Origin: Siphonodentalium dalli
Lineage: Eukaryota > Mollusca > Scaphopoda > Gadilida > Siphonodentaliidae
Length of the DNA stretch: 64,000 nucleotides
Direction of reading: 5' to 3'
NCBI GenBank assembly: GCA_032622095.1
Contig: CP136069.1
Location: forward strand, 36,738,194-36,802,193
Part shown: in pieces, positions 1 to 12,938 of the stretch
Layout of the letters: every line of letters starts with the position of its first letter
Position numbering within the stretch: the first letter of the stretch is position 1
The notes under the pieces: generated by a model
The model's database searches: none
The model's input: the letters and a program-made list of their open reading frames with translations, nothing else
What the model was told of the DNA's origin: nothing
Translations under genes and position numbers: made by a program

Positions 1-266
1 TGATCACTTTTTAATTGTCCTCACTGAGTCATTCAGAGACTCAATCAAATAATAGATTAATCGAGGATTAATCACAGCCTTTCTAGTCTGATAACATGGC
101 ATTCGGTAAAATATTACCGTGGCACAGTTTGTGATTAGCCATCTCGATTGTAAACAAATCTTCTACTCGAAATTTGTAAATTAAAAAAACAAATCAAATT
201 TAAATGTGCATGTGCGATAATCAATATCATCCATGACCCAACCCGGACACACATACCAAATCGCAT

Positions 267-678
267 TCACATCCACTGAGAAACAACGAAGAAGCTAGAC
301 ATTACACTTTTATTTAGAGCCGGCATCGGCGTCGACAAACACTTTATATACACCGATTTCTCCACTACAAGGTCAAGGCCCCACATGGCACGAAATTGAA
401 AAATCAACGAGTGATTGATCTGTGTTTCATGTAATTTGCAACAATGAATGTTGTTTTGAGGATTGTATGGATTATTGTGTACCACAGATACACGAAGACT
501 AGGCAATTCAATGTTAGGTGTATTCAATTTCATGACATCATGTGTAAACTGTGTTTGTGACATGATTATTGCACTTTTACTTTCGACAGGAGCTTGGAGG
601 CATTGTTGAATTTGTTCTCTAATCATCAAAGGTTGCACAGGTATTTGCGTATCATTAATTTTATCATTTGATTTAGGA
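267..678 (-). CDS. possible terminal coding exon, function unknown
   Basis: An open frame of 136 codons ends in a stop at 267-269 and begins directly after a good splice acceptor (a T-rich tract ending ttctttttcag, AG at 680-679). The first base completes a codon, so the preceding intron would be phase 2. The product is hydrophilic and rich in Asn, Gln, Ser and Thr, with no membrane segment and no motif I recognise. It lies on the same strand as the opsin and downstream of its last visible exon, so it could be the cytoplasmic tail exon. That is inference only: no TM6-TM7 exon was found between 680 and 15,320, and no clear polyadenylation signal follows the stop. It could equally be a chance ORF. 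Confidence 0.25.
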
Positions 679-727
679 CTGAAAAAGAATTGTTTCTGTT
701 TTCAAATTGAAAAGATCAATCGTACTG

Positions 728-1110
728 CCCTGCTGGACAAAACAAGTGTCCATTGGCACCGCGGTGTGTTTGGCGTTCGGCGGCGGTGTCAGAGTTTGTA
801 ACTGCAGTTGAGCACCGCAGCCAAGCGGCAAGTACACCATGGCCGACCGTCAAGTACACATGTACACCATGGCCGAAAAGCAACTACAATGGGGCCGAAT
901 GGCATGTACACCGTGGTTAGATTTCTGGTTTATATTGTCTTTTTTCAGTTTAATGAATGCACACAGCGGCAACTACACCATGGTCGAATGGCAAATACAC
1001 CGCGGCCCAACTGTAGTTAGCTGGTGGAGCCGCTGTGCAGTTGCATTTCAGCCGCAGTAGCAATGCTAAGCGCACCGTGGTTAAGTGGACACTTGTTTTG
1101 CCCAGCAGGG
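728..1110. mobile_element. TA-flanked MITE, family A, copy 1
   Basis: The ends are inverted repeats, CCCTGCTGGACAAAACAAGT on the left and its near complement at the right end (...ACTTGTTTTGCCCAGCAGGG). The interior is GC-rich, with repeated words such as CACCATGGCCGAA. Two related copies sit at 4,234 and 5,517. The left flank here is TG rather than TA, probably a later mutation. No transposase is encoded; short open frames inside are not convincing genes. Confidence 0.85.
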
Positions 1111-2106
1111 TAGTACATGTGTATTCAGTTCAAATTCATACAGATATCTTTCAGACTTTCATGTTTACAAAATGTAGGCGCGCATAGTCCTGCTCGCTGG
1201 GTTTTGGCCAGCCGCGCGGTTTCTATCAAGATAAAATAAACAGCGGAAATACATTCATAAATGTTGCGTAAATTGAATTAGTTTACTCACGATGGATGTC
1301 CATTGAAACTCTTTGATGGTTTAACACTGCTTAATCCACTATCCATTAGCACAAGTGAATGTTACACACTGTGTTTTCATATTGTACATGCTCCTACCCC
1401 GGTATATTAATTGTAATTCATAATTATTAATAAGGAATTAATTTAATACTCCGATTCAATGCTGACGAAATAAATACGGTAACATCTCCCGGCCACGTGG
1501 TCTCGCTTTGATTTTCCAGGAATTTATGTGACGTCATAAGCCATACATAGAAATCGTTCAAATGTATTTTTAGCTTCGAATCATTCAGTCTCAGACAGAT
1601 AGTGCATTTGACACTTCACATCGTGTGACGTCAAAAAACTTAAACTGCCAATCATCGTGGCACGAGGGATCACCTTTTGATGAATGCCGACAATGAATGT
1701 TGGTTTTGGAGAATTCATTTGATATTTTGCTACAACATTCAAGCTGTTTCTTTATACTTGTACGCTCTCCATATTTGGCTAGGCGCGCAATTGATCGCTC
1801 ACTGGTTTTCAATTTTAGCCGCGCGATGGTGCGCAAGAGCGATCTCACGCCTCAAAAATTAAGTCTGATCTTTCTGTTGATTCCAACGTTAACACTATTA
1901 CTTAATATTTTTACCACTTTAGAGGGCGTTCTTTATTAGATGAACATTATTTTACCCACACGTCATGATTCCATGATTTTAAGGTGAAGTTGAACAGAAG
2001 CGAGCGCTAAGCTTTGTTTTCATTAAAGCATGCTCACACCAGGACGGTGTGGTAATAATAGTAATAGCATGATTTTGTCGGGCACCTTGGTTTCTTTACA
2101 GCCCTC
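1111..2106. other. unannotated stretch
   Basis: AT-rich unique-looking sequence. No convincing gene, repeat or RNA was seen on either strand; overlapping short ORFs near 1,600-1,940 show no domain. Confidence 0.5.
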
Positions 2107-2166
2107 CAGGAATGATTAACTCCGTCTCGGGTCTATAAATAGGCCCTCGGGCTGTTAATCATTCCT
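2107..2166. repeat. 60-bp palindrome
   Basis: CAGGAATGATTAAC at the left is matched by GTTAATCATTCCTG at the right, with about 32 bases between. This looks like a small foldback or the remnant of a MITE. Confidence 0.7.
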
Positions 2167-2264
2167 GTCGGGTCCAGGTGCTACCACGGCCGAGTACTAG
2201 TAACTTTATAACCCTGTGGCGACTGCAGTAGCGTTCTTTAATGTGCACACAGCAAGGCGGAATA

Positions 2265-2934
2265 CAGGAGAAGTCGGCCCCAGAGAAGTCGGCCCAGAAG
2301 TCGGCCCCGTACGAAGTCGGCCCAGCTATTAACATCAGTTAGTGACATGTTTACTCAATTGAGTAACATACATGTATATCAGGTGTCACGGAAACCTTGT
2401 TCAACACTACATTGTATATGACTTAGTGTTGATCTTTATCGGCGTTTCGCTGACTGCTTCCATGTGGAAATCCCTCTGGCGCGACGCCCATTATAATTAT
2501 GACAGGACATTGTTTAGGTCTATAGATTAATTGGCTGACTAACTGTGAAGGTTCGTATCTGGTCTAATACCATGTCTTGTATATATGGCTATTTTTCCGG
2601 TACAGATTTAAATTTCCGTTTAACGAACCCTATCGACATATCTGCGTAAAGCCATGACAGTGCGCGATAAGAAAATGGATTGCCAGGAGGTGATATAATC
2701 CTCCTTGACACCATGTGACCAAAACATGGTCACATAAAATGGAATGCTACGAGGTGATGTAATCCCTTATGACACCGTGTGGCGAAATGTCGGTCTCATC
2801 TTATTGTGCCACAGGCATTAACAAGCAGTAAAATAATAATGGGGCCGACTTTTCTTGACCAATCTTTAATTTACCCGGGCCGACTTCTCTTGTGGCCGAC
2901 CTTGTTTTGGGCTGACTTCTCCAGATACCCCGAG
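2265..2934. repeat. foldback element with AAGTCGGCC ends
   Basis: The left side carries several tandem GAAGTCGGCCC words and the right side (2,843-2,934) carries the complement, GGGCCGACTTCTC and GGGCTGACTTCTCC. The pair is consistent with a degraded inverted-repeat transposon of about 670 bp. Inside, at 2,660-2,790, two imperfect direct copies of a GAGGTGAT(A/G)TAATCC segment occur. No coding potential was seen. Confidence 0.5.
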
Positions 2935-3129
2935 GCATGTATACAGGTTAGCCATTTATGTCCGCACCCCCAATCAGACAGCATACTGCAGAACAACAAA
3001 ATACCTGGATAGATGTTGTAATGGGGGAAGTCGGTATTTTTGCATTCGGATCTTTATTCAGTGATCTCAAATGAGACTTTTCAGCTTTACAAACTTGGTA
3101 TCTGACCGAGTTCTGATTTTTGTCAGAAT

Positions 3130-3212
3130 ACCCTGACCAGGTTGCGATCCCTGGCCCGCTAGCACGAGAGACCAGTACACTACAGTACCTCTCGGCTATC
3201 GACTTCCCTAGA
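3130..3212 (-). repeat. tRNA-like SINE head (degenerate)
   Basis: On the minus strand, TAGCCGAGAGG resembles a pol III A box. About 40 bases later GGGATCGCAACCTGG resembles a B box, with two mismatches to GGTTCGANTCC. Spacing fits a tRNA-derived SINE. It is too degenerate for a functional tRNA and the tail could not be delimited. Confidence 0.4.
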
Positions 3213-3610
3213 TTTAAGTAATTGACCCCCTCTATAGTGGTGTCACCCCATGTAATACTGCTGTATTATATAAGAAATGAACGGCGGGTTCAATGTGGTC
3301 ATCGGATTTTTACCGCAAGAAAAATTCAGCAAACTGCATGAACCCCGAAGTAGTAAAGCCAAAAAAATATACCTGTGTTTCCGGTGACCCGCCCACCCCT
3401 ATTTCGGAGCTCCTGACGGTTTTCATTTTATTCATTTTGCAAAATTCCAACGCATCCCGTTTTATTAGCTCAACTTACAACTTTGTAAGTTTGAGCTATT
3501 GCCATGGGTTGGCGTCCGTCATCCGTGTGTCTGTGTGTCCGTCAACAATTTACTTTGTCGCAGGATACAGGTTGTGCCTTTAGTCTGATCTCTTTGAAAT
3601 TTGTCATGAA

Positions 3611-4207
3611 CAGGGTCCGCGCTGGAACGAAATTTACATTTGCCAAATAATTTGCCAAATGAAAATATTTTTTGCCAAATTCTTTTAGAATTTGCCAAAT
3701 ATTATTCCCAATAGCATCATTTTCTGCAACCTTGACTGAGTCTTATGTTTCGACACTCACTGTTTGATATCAATAAAAAAGCAGTTAGTTAATGATTATG
3801 ATCTCATCTATTACGGTTTATCATACAACAATAAACCGATTACCGAACAATACAATAGTAGAAGCGTTGCTTGATCAAAAGCGAACATCATATGAAGATT
3901 AGCTATGTAAGCACCACCATCACACTAAATAGAGGTAATCCCTCCACCCGTCGATACTAATGATATCAGATTAACTGCATCTTAATGGAGGTGTTAACTT
4001 TTGCGAAACCATATAAAACACAACTAATATAATTCCATTGTAATAATTTCCGAAAATGAATGGTATTGATTGACCGATATTTTTTAACTTCATTAATAAG
4101 GAATTAAAAAGTGACTTGCCAAAACTTTTGCCAAATGAAAATATTTTTTGCCTACTGTGAATTATTTTTGCCATTGGCAAATTTGGCAAGTGGCAGAGCG
4201 AACCCTG
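3611..4207. mobile_element. non-autonomous hAT-like element 1
   Basis: The element begins CAGGGT and ends ACCCTG, with imperfect terminal inverted repeats. It is flanked by an exact 8-bp duplication, GTCATGAA (3,603-3,610 and 4,208-4,215). CAGGG termini plus 8-bp duplications are the hAT superfamily signature. It interrupts a satellite monomer, so removing it and one duplication restores the monomer. The interior is AT-rich with repeated TTGCCAAAT words and no transposase. Confidence 0.85.
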
Positions 4208-4233
4208 GTCATGAATGTTGACATTGACATGTA

Positions 4234-4629
4234 CCCTGCTGGACAAAACAAGTGTCCATTGGCACCACGGTGTATTTGCCATTCGGGTGCAGTGTCAGAG
4301 TTTGTAACTGCAGTTGAGCGCCGCGGCCGAGCGGCAAGTACATGTACACCGCGGCCGAACGACAAGTACACATGTACACCATGGCCAAAAAGCAACTACA
4401 ACGGGGCCGAATGGTATGTACACCGTGGTTAGATTTCTGGTTTGTATTGTCTTTTTTCAGTTTGATGAATGTACACAGCGGCAACTACATTTGTACACCA
4501 TGGCCGAATGGCAAATAAACCAATGCCCAACTGTAGTTAGCCAGTGGAGCGCGGTGTAGTTGCATTTCGGCCGCGGTGGCAATGCTAAGCGCACCGTGGT
4601 TAAGTGGACACTTGTTTTTCCCAGCAGGG
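4234..4629. mobile_element. TA-flanked MITE, family A, copy 2
   Basis: It has the same inverted ends as the copy at 728. It is flanked by TA on both sides (4,232-4,233 and 4,630-4,631) and splits a satellite monomer exactly at GACATG-TA-GATGGG. The TA duplication points to Tc1/mariner-type mobilisation. It sits in the same monomer that the hAT-like element at 3,611 also entered. No transposase is present. Confidence 0.9.
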
Positions 4630-5516
4630 TAGATGGGAACGAATCATTTTGGGGTCTTTCGATCGAAAAACATCTTGGTGGCCATCTTGGATTTCAAGGT
4701 TGTGCCTTTGGTCTGATCTTCATGAAATTTGTCATGGATGTTAACAATGACATGTACCGGTAGTTGGGAACAAGTTCTTTTGGAATAAACGGCCAAAAAA
4801 CATGGCCGCTGGCAGCCATCTTTGGTTTCAAAATTAAATAGATTGGCGCAGTCTACAGGTCGTACTGTTCGTCTGATTATCATGAAATTTGTCATAGATG
4901 TTAATATTGACATGTAGATGGAAACGAGTTATGTTGGGATCGTTAGGCCAAAAAACATGGCCACCAGTAGCCATCTTGGATTTTACTCTTTGCATGACTA
5001 TATCCTTTGGCACGGGCTACATGTCGTACCTTTGGTCTGATCTTCATGAAATTTGTCATGGATGTTAAAAATGACATGTACCGGTAGTTGGGAACAAGTT
5101 CTTTTGGAATAAACGGCCAAAAAACATGGCCGCTGGTGGCCATCTTGGATTTCAAAATTAAATCCATTGGTGTGGTCTACAGGTTGTACTGTTCGTCTGA
5201 TCATCATGAAATTTGTCATAGATGTTAATATTGACATGTAGATGGGAACGAGTTATTTGGGTTTGTTAGGCCAAAAAACATGGCCACCAGTAGCCATCTT
5301 GGATTTTACTCTTTGCATGACTAAATCCTTTGGCGCGGGCTACAGGTCGTAGCTTTGGTCGGATCTTCATGAAATTTGTCATAGATTTTAACAATGACAT
5401 GTAGATGGGAACGAGTCCTTTTGGGGTCATTCGGCCAAAAAACATGGCCGCCAGCAGCCATCTTGGATTTTACTCTTTGCATGACTAAATCCTTTGGCAC
5501 AGGCTACAGGTCCTTA

Positions 5517-5890
5517 CCCCGCTGGACAAAACAAGTGTCCATTGGCACCGCAGTGTATTTGCCGTTCGGCTGCGGTGTCACAGTTTGTAACTGCAGTTGA
5601 GCACTGCGGCCGAACAGCAAGTACACTGCGGCCGAACGGCAAGTTCACTGCGTCCGAACGGCAACTACATGTACCCTCGCGGTCGAATGACATGTACATT
5701 TTTGGTTTGTATTTTCTTTTTTCAGTTTAATGAAAGTACATGTACACCATGCCAAATAGCAAGTAAACCGCAGCCCAACTGTAGTTAGCCGGTGGAGCCG
5801 CGGTGTACCGGTACATGTAGTTGCATTTCGGCCGCGGTGGCAACGCTAACCGCACCGCAGTTAAGTTGACACTTGTTTTGTCCAGCAGGG
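5517..5890. mobile_element. TA-flanked MITE, family A, copy 3
   Basis: Third copy of the family, flanked by TA (5,515-5,516 and 5,891-5,892), inserted within the satellite sequence CCT-TA-CTTTGGTCAG. Intact neighbouring monomers show the empty site. The interior has the same GC-rich GGCCGAACGGCAAGT-like words as the other copies. Confidence 0.9.
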
Positions 5891-8800
5891 TACTTTTGTC
5901 AGATCATTATGGAATTTGTCATTAATGTTGACATTGACATGTAGATGGGAATGAGTCATCTTGGGGTCATTTGGCCAAAAAACATGGCCGCTGGCAGCCA
6001 TCTTTGATTTCAAAATTTAAATCAATTGGCGCGGTCTACAGGTCGTACTGTTTGTCTGATTATCATGAAATTTGTCATGGATGTTAATAATGAAAGGCTG
6101 ATGGGAATGAGTCATTTTGGGTAGTTCGGCCAAAAAAACATGGCCATCATGAGCATCTTGGATTTTACTCTTTGCATGACTAAATCCTTTGGCACAGGCT
6201 ACAGGTCGTAGCTTTGGACGGATCTTCATGAAATTTGTCGTGGCTGTTGACCTTGACATGTAAATGGGAACGAGTCCTTTTGGGGTCATTCGGCCAAAAA
6301 ACATGACTGCCATCAGCCATCTTGGATTTTACTCTTTGCATGACTAAATCCTTTGGCACAGGCTACAGGTCCTTACTTTGGTCAGATCATCATGAAATTT
6401 ATCATGAATGTTAACATTGACATGTACATGTAGATGGGAATGAGTCATTTTGGGGTCATTTGGCCAAAAAACATGGCCGCTGGCAGCCATCTTTGATTTC
6501 AAAATTAAATAAATTGGCGCGGTCTGCAGGTCGTACTGTTCGTCTGATTATCATGAAATTTGTCATGGATGTTAATAATGACAGGCAGATGGGAAACGAG
6601 TAATTTTGGGGTAGTTTGGCCAAAAAACATGGCCGTCATGAGCATCTTGGATTTTAATCTTTGCATGACTAAATCCTTTGGCGCGGGCTACAGGTCGTAG
6701 CTTTGGTCAGATCTTCATGAAATTTGTCATGGCTGTTGACCTTGACATGTAAATGGGAACGAGTCCTTTTGGGGTCATTCGGTCAAAAGACATGGCCGCC
6801 AGCAGCCATCTTGGATTTTACTCTTTGCATGACTAAATCCTTTGGCACAGGCTACAGGTCCTAACTTTGGTCAGATCATTATGAAATTTGTCATGAATGT
6901 TGACATTGACATGTAGATGGGAATGAGTCATTTTGGGGTAATTTGGCCAAAAGCATAGCCGCTTGGCAGCCATCTTTGATTTCAAAATTAAATAGATTGG
7001 CGCAGTCTACAGGTCGTACTGTTCGTCTGATTATCATGAAATTTGTCATAGATGTTAATATTGACATGTAGATGGGAACAGGTTATTTTGGGATCGTTAG
7101 GCCAAAAAACATGGCCACCAGTAGCCATCTTGGATTTTACTCTTTGCATGACTATATCCTTTGGCGCGGGCTACAGGTCGTAGCTTTGGTCGGATCTTCA
7201 TGAAATTTGTCATGGCTGTTGACCTTGACATGTAAATGGGAACGAGTCCATTTGGGGTCATTCGGCCAAAAGACATGGCCGCCAGCAGCCATCTTGGATT
7301 TTACTCTTTGCATGACTAAATCCTTTGGCACAGGCTACAGGTCCTTACTTTGGTCAGATCATCATGAAATTTGTCATGAATGTTGACATTGACATGTAGA
7401 TGGGAATGAGTCATTTTGGGGTCATTTGGCCAAAAAACATGGCCGCTGGCAGCCATCTTTGGTTTCAAAATTAAATAAATTGGCGCGGTCTGCAGGTCGT
7501 ACTGTTCGTCTGATTATCATGAAATTTGTCATGGATGTTAATAATGACAGGCAGATGGGAACGAGTCATTTTGGGGTAGTTTGGCCAAAAAACATGGCCG
7601 TCATGAGCATCTTGGATTTTAATCTTTGCATGACTAAATCCTTTGGCGCGGGCTACAGGTCGTAGCTTTGGTCGGATCTTCATGAAATTTGTCATGGCTG
7701 TTGACCTTGACATGTAAATGGGAACGAGTCCTTTTGGGGTCATTCGGTCAAAAGACATGGCCGCCAGCAGCCATCTTGGATTTTACTCTTTGCATGACTA
7801 AATCTTTTGGCACAGGCTACAGGTCCTAACTTTGGTCAGATCATTATGAAATTTGTCATGAATGTTGACATTCACATGTAGATGGGAATGAGTCATTTTG
7901 GGGTAATTTGGCCAAAAGCATAGCCGCTGGCAGCCATCTTTGATTTCAAAATTAAATAGATTGGCGCAGTCTACAGGTCGTACTGTTCGTCTGATTATCA
8001 TGAAATTTGTCATAGATGTTAATATTGACATGTAGATGGGAACGAGTTATTTTGGGATCGTTAGGCCAAAAAACATGGCCACCAGTAGCCATCTTGGATT
8101 TTACTCTTTGCATGACTAAATCCTTTGGCGCGGGCTACAGGTCGTAGCTTTGGTCGGATCTTCATGAAATGTGTTATGAATGTTGACATTCACATGTAGA
8201 TGGGGAATGAGTCATTTTGGGGTCATTTGGCCAAAAAACATGGCCGCTCGCAGCCATCTTTGATTTCAAAAGTAAATAAATTGGCGCGGTCTGCAGGTCG
8301 TACTGTTCGTCTGATTATCATGAAATTTGTCATGGATGTTAATAATGACAGGCAGATGGGAACGAGTCATTTTGGGGTAGTTTGGCCAAAAAACATGGCC
8401 GTCATGAGCATCTTGGATTTTAATCTTTGCATGACTAAATCCTTTGGCGCGGGCTACAGGTCGTAGCTTTGGTCGGATCTTCATAAAATTTGTCATGGCT
8501 GTTGACCTTGACATGTAAATGGGAACGAGTCCTTTTGGGGTCATTCGGTCAAAAGACATGGCCGCCAGCAGCCATCTTGGATTTTACTCTTTGCATGACT
8601 AAATCCTTTGGCACAGGCTACAGGTCCTAACTTTGGTCAGATCATTATGAAATTTGTCATGAATGTTGACATTGACATGTAGATGGGAATGAGTCATTTT
8701 GTGGTAATTTGGCCAAAAGCATAGCCGCTTGGCAGCCATCTTTGATTTCAAAATGAAATAGATTGGCGCAGTCTACAGGTCGTACTGTTCGTCTGATTAT

Positions 8801-9218
8801 CATGAAATTTGTCATAGATGTTAATATTGACATGTAGATGGGAATGAGTTATTTTGGGATCGTTAGGCCAAAAAACATGGCCACCAGTAGCCATCTTGGA
8901 TTTTACTCTTTGCATGACTATATCCTTTGGCGCGGGCTACAGGTCGTAGCTTTGGTCGGATCTTCATGAAATTTGTCATGGCTGTTGACCTTGACATGTA
9001 AATGGGAACGAGTCCATTTGGGGTCATTCGGCCAAAAGACATGGCCGCCAGCAGCCATCTTGGATTTTACTCTTTGCATGACTAAATCCTTTGGCACAGG
9101 CTACAGGTTCTTACTTTGGTCAGATCATCATGAAATTTGTCATGAATGTTGACATTGGCATGTAGATGGGAATGAGTCATTTTGGGGTCATTTGGCCAAA
9201 AAACATGGCCGCTGGCAG

Positions 9219-9748
9219 CAGGGATGGATCCAGGGATTTTTTGGGGACACCTGTTTTGGGACCATGATATGCAGAAGGCATATCCCGAGGGCCGTAGGCC
9301 TGAGATGGGGGTAGGTATGGAAGGGGGTCGCCCCCTTCCTTAGGTGCAGCATTAAAGATCCCGCATAAGAAAATGCACTGGCTTACAAGGTCAAGATAAA
9401 GGCCAATGTATTATCTTTTATATTCGAGGCTCCTTAGATGGGAGACACTCATTTATATAAGAGAATGCATTGGCACAGGATTTTTGCAAAATTTCAAGAA
9501 ACCCCAGTCATGAAAGGGTTAAAATATTTCTCACTGGACACTTGATTAAGCAAATAAAGGCTCTATATCAACTGTATATTGATGATTTGCATTGCATATT
9601 GTTGAATTATAATAGAAGATTTCCTTCAAAATATAGAAAATTCAGCTTTAATAAAACTATCCACTTGCAATTTGGGGACATTTAGGCCACCAGAGTTTGG
9701 GCGCCCAAACCTGTAACAGGTATCAAAAGAGCCCTGGATCCTTCCCTG
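9219..9748. mobile_element. non-autonomous hAT-like element 2
   Basis: Terminal inverted repeats CAGGGATGGATCCAGGG and the complement of CAGGGAAGGATCCAGGG are flanked by an exact 8-bp duplication GCTGGCAG (9,211-9,218 and 9,749-9,756). It interrupts a satellite monomer. Its interior carries a copy of the dispersed AGAGAATGCATTGG palindrome family (about 9,404-9,474). A 71-codon ORF inside has no recognisable domain. Confidence 0.92.
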
Positions 9749-11587
9749 GCTGGCAGCCATCTTTGGTTTCAAAATTAAATAAATTGGCGCGGTCTGCAGG
9801 TCGTACTGTTCGTCTGATTATCATGAAATTTGTCATAGATGTTAATATTGACATGTAGATGGGAACGAGTTATTTTGGGATCGTTAGGCCAAAAAACATG
9901 GCCACCAGTAGCCATCTTGGATTTTACTCTTTGCATGACTAAATCCTTTGGCGCGGGCTACAGGTCGTAGCTTTGGTCGGATCTTCATGAAATGTGTCAT
10001 GGCTGTTGACCTTGACATGTAAATGGGAACGAGTCCTTTTGGGGTCATTCGGCCAAAAGACATGGTCGCCAGCAGCCATCTTGGATTTTACTCTTTGCAT
10101 GACTAAATCCTTTGGCACAGGCTACAGGTCCTTACTTTGGTCAGATAATTATGAAATTTGTCATGAATGTTGACATTGACATGTAGATGGGGAATGAGTC
10201 ATTTTGGGGTCATTTGGCTAAAAAACATGGCCGCTGGCAGCCATCTTTGATTTCAAAATTAAATAGATTGGCGCGGTCTACATGTCGTACTGTTCGTCTG
10301 ATTATCATGAAATTTGTCATGGATGTTAATAATGACAGGCAGATGGGAACGAGTCATTTTGGGGTAGTTTGGCCAAAAAACATGGCCGTCATGAGCATCT
10401 TGGATTTTAATCTTTGCATGACTAAATCCTTGGCGCGGGCTACAGGTCGTAGCTTTGGTCGGATCTTCATGAAATTTGTCATGGCTGTTGATCTTGACAT
10501 GTAAATGGGAACGAGTCCTTTTGGGGTCATTCGGTCAAAAGACATGGCCGCCAGCAGCCATCTTGGATTTTACTCTTTGCATGACTAAATCCTTTGGCAC
10601 AGGCTACAGGTACTAACATTGGTCAGATTATTATGAAATTTGTCATGAATGTTGACATGTAGATGGGAATGAGTCATTTTGGGGTAATTTGGCCAAAAAA
10701 CATGGCGGCTGGCAGCCATCTTTGATTTCAAAATTAAATAGATTGGCGCGGTCTACAGGTCGTACTGTTCGTCTGATTATCATGAAATTTGTCATAGATG
10801 TTAATATTGACATGTAGATGGCAACGAGTTATTTTGGGGTCGTTAGGCCAAAAAATATGGCCACCAGTAGCCATCTTGGATTTTACTCTTTGCATGACTA
10901 AATCCTTCGGCGCGGGCTACAGGTCGTAGCTTTGGTCGGATCTTCATGAAATTTGTCATGGCTGTTGACCTTGACATGTAAATGGGAACGAGTCCTTTTG
11001 GGGTCATTCGGTCAAAAGACATGGCCGCCAGCAACCATCTTGGATTTTACTCTTTGCATGACTAAATCCTTTGGCGCGGGCTACAGGTCGTACCTTTGGT
11101 CTGATCTTTATTAAATTTGTCATGAATGTTGATATTGACATGTAGATGGGAATGAGTCATTTTGGGGTAATTTGGCCAAAAAACATGGCCGCTGGCAGCC
11201 ATCTTTGATTTCAAAATTAAATCGATTGGCGTGGTCTTCATGTCGTACTGTTCGTCTGATTATCATGAAATTTGTCATTGATGTTAATAATGACAGGCTG
11301 ATGGGAATGAGTCATTTTGGGGTAGTTCGACCAAAAAACATGGCCATCAGTGGTCATCTTGGATTTTATTCTTTTCATGACTAAATCCTTCGGCACAGGC
11401 TCTAGTTCGTACCTTTGGTCAGATCATTATGATATTTGTCATGGCTATTGACATGTACAATGTAGATGGGAACGAGTCATTTTGGGGTCGTTTGACCAAA
11501 AAACATGGCCGTCAGTGGTCATCTTGGATTTCAAAATTCAATCCATTAGCACGGGCCACAGGTCGTATCTTTTGTCGGATCATTATT

Positions 11588-12938
11588 AGCTCAACTTACT
11601 TTGTAAGTTTGAGCTATTGCCATGGTCTGGCGTCCGTCGTCCGTGTGTGCGTGTGTCCCTCAACAAATTCCTTTGGCGCGGGCTACAGGTTGTACCTTTG
11701 GTCTGATCTTTATGAAATTTGTCACGAATGTTGACCTTGACATGTAGATGAGAACGAATGGCCGCTGGTGGCCATCTTGGATTTCAAAATTCAATCCATT
11801 GGCGCGGGCTACAGGTCGTGCTGTTCGTCTTATCATGAAATTTGTCATGGATGTTAATATTGACATGTAGATGGGAACGAGTGATTTTGGGGTCGTTCAG
11901 CCAAACATCATGGCCGCCAGCAGCCATCTTGGATTTTACTCTTTGCATGACTAAATTCTTTGTTGCGGGCTACAGGTTGTAGCTTTGGTCAGAACTTCAT
12001 GAAATTTGTCATGGATGTTAACAATGACATGTAGATGGGAACGAGTGATTTTTGGGTCGTTCGGCCAAAAAACATGGCCGCCAGCAGCCATCTTGGATTT
12101 TACTCTTTGCATGACTAAATCCTTTGGCGCGGGCTACAGGTCGTACCTTTGGTCTGATCTTTATTAAATTTGTCATGAATGTTGATATTGACATGTAGAT
12201 GGGAACGAGTCATTTTGGGGTCATCTGGCCAAAAAACATGGCTGCTGGCGGCTATCTTGGATTTCAAAATTCAATCCAATGGCGCGGGCTACAGGTCGTA
12301 CTGTTCGTCTGATAATCATGAAATTTGTCATGGATGTTAATATTAACATGTAGATGGGAACGAGTGTTTTTGGGGTCATTTGTCTAAAAAACATGTCCGC
12401 CAGCAGCCATATTGGATTTTACTCTTTGCATGACTAAATCCTTTGGTGCGGGCTACAGGTCGTAGCTTTGGTCGGAACTTCATGAAATTTGTCATGGATG
12501 TTAACAATGACATGTAGATGGGAAACGAGTTATTTTGGGGTCGTTCAGCCGAAAAACATGGCCGCCAGCAGCCATCTTGGATTTTACTCTTTGCATGACT
12601 AAATCCATTGGCACAGGCTACAGGTCGTACCTTTGATCAGATCATTATGAGATTTGTAAAGGCTGTAGATGGGAACAGTTCATTTTGGGGTAGTTCGGAA
12701 AAAAACATGGCTGCCATTGGCCATTTTAGAATTTACTCTTTGCATCAATAAATCCTTTGGCACACCATAATCACCACATCCCTGATCCGATCATTATGAA
12801 ACCTGTCATGAATGTTGATATTGACATGTACATCTAGTCTTACTTAGACATTTCAATTAGCACCTTTCCTATTACTCCATTTACTGTCAACCATTAAATC
12901 ATTCCCCTACTAAGTTGAGCTACAGTGTCATTGACACT
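11588..12938 (+). mobile_element. Helentron-like element, nested shorter copy
   Basis: The left end is a stem-loop (AGCTCAACTTAC ... GTAAGTTTGAGCT, 11,588-11,615), followed by a GGCGTCCGTCGTCCGTGTG segment and about seven ~162-bp monomers. The right end holds TAAGTTGAGCT (12,911-12,921), the exact complement of the left word, and then the perfect hairpin AGTGTCATTGACACT (12,924-12,938). This copy defines the family boundaries better than the outer one. Confidence 0.6.
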
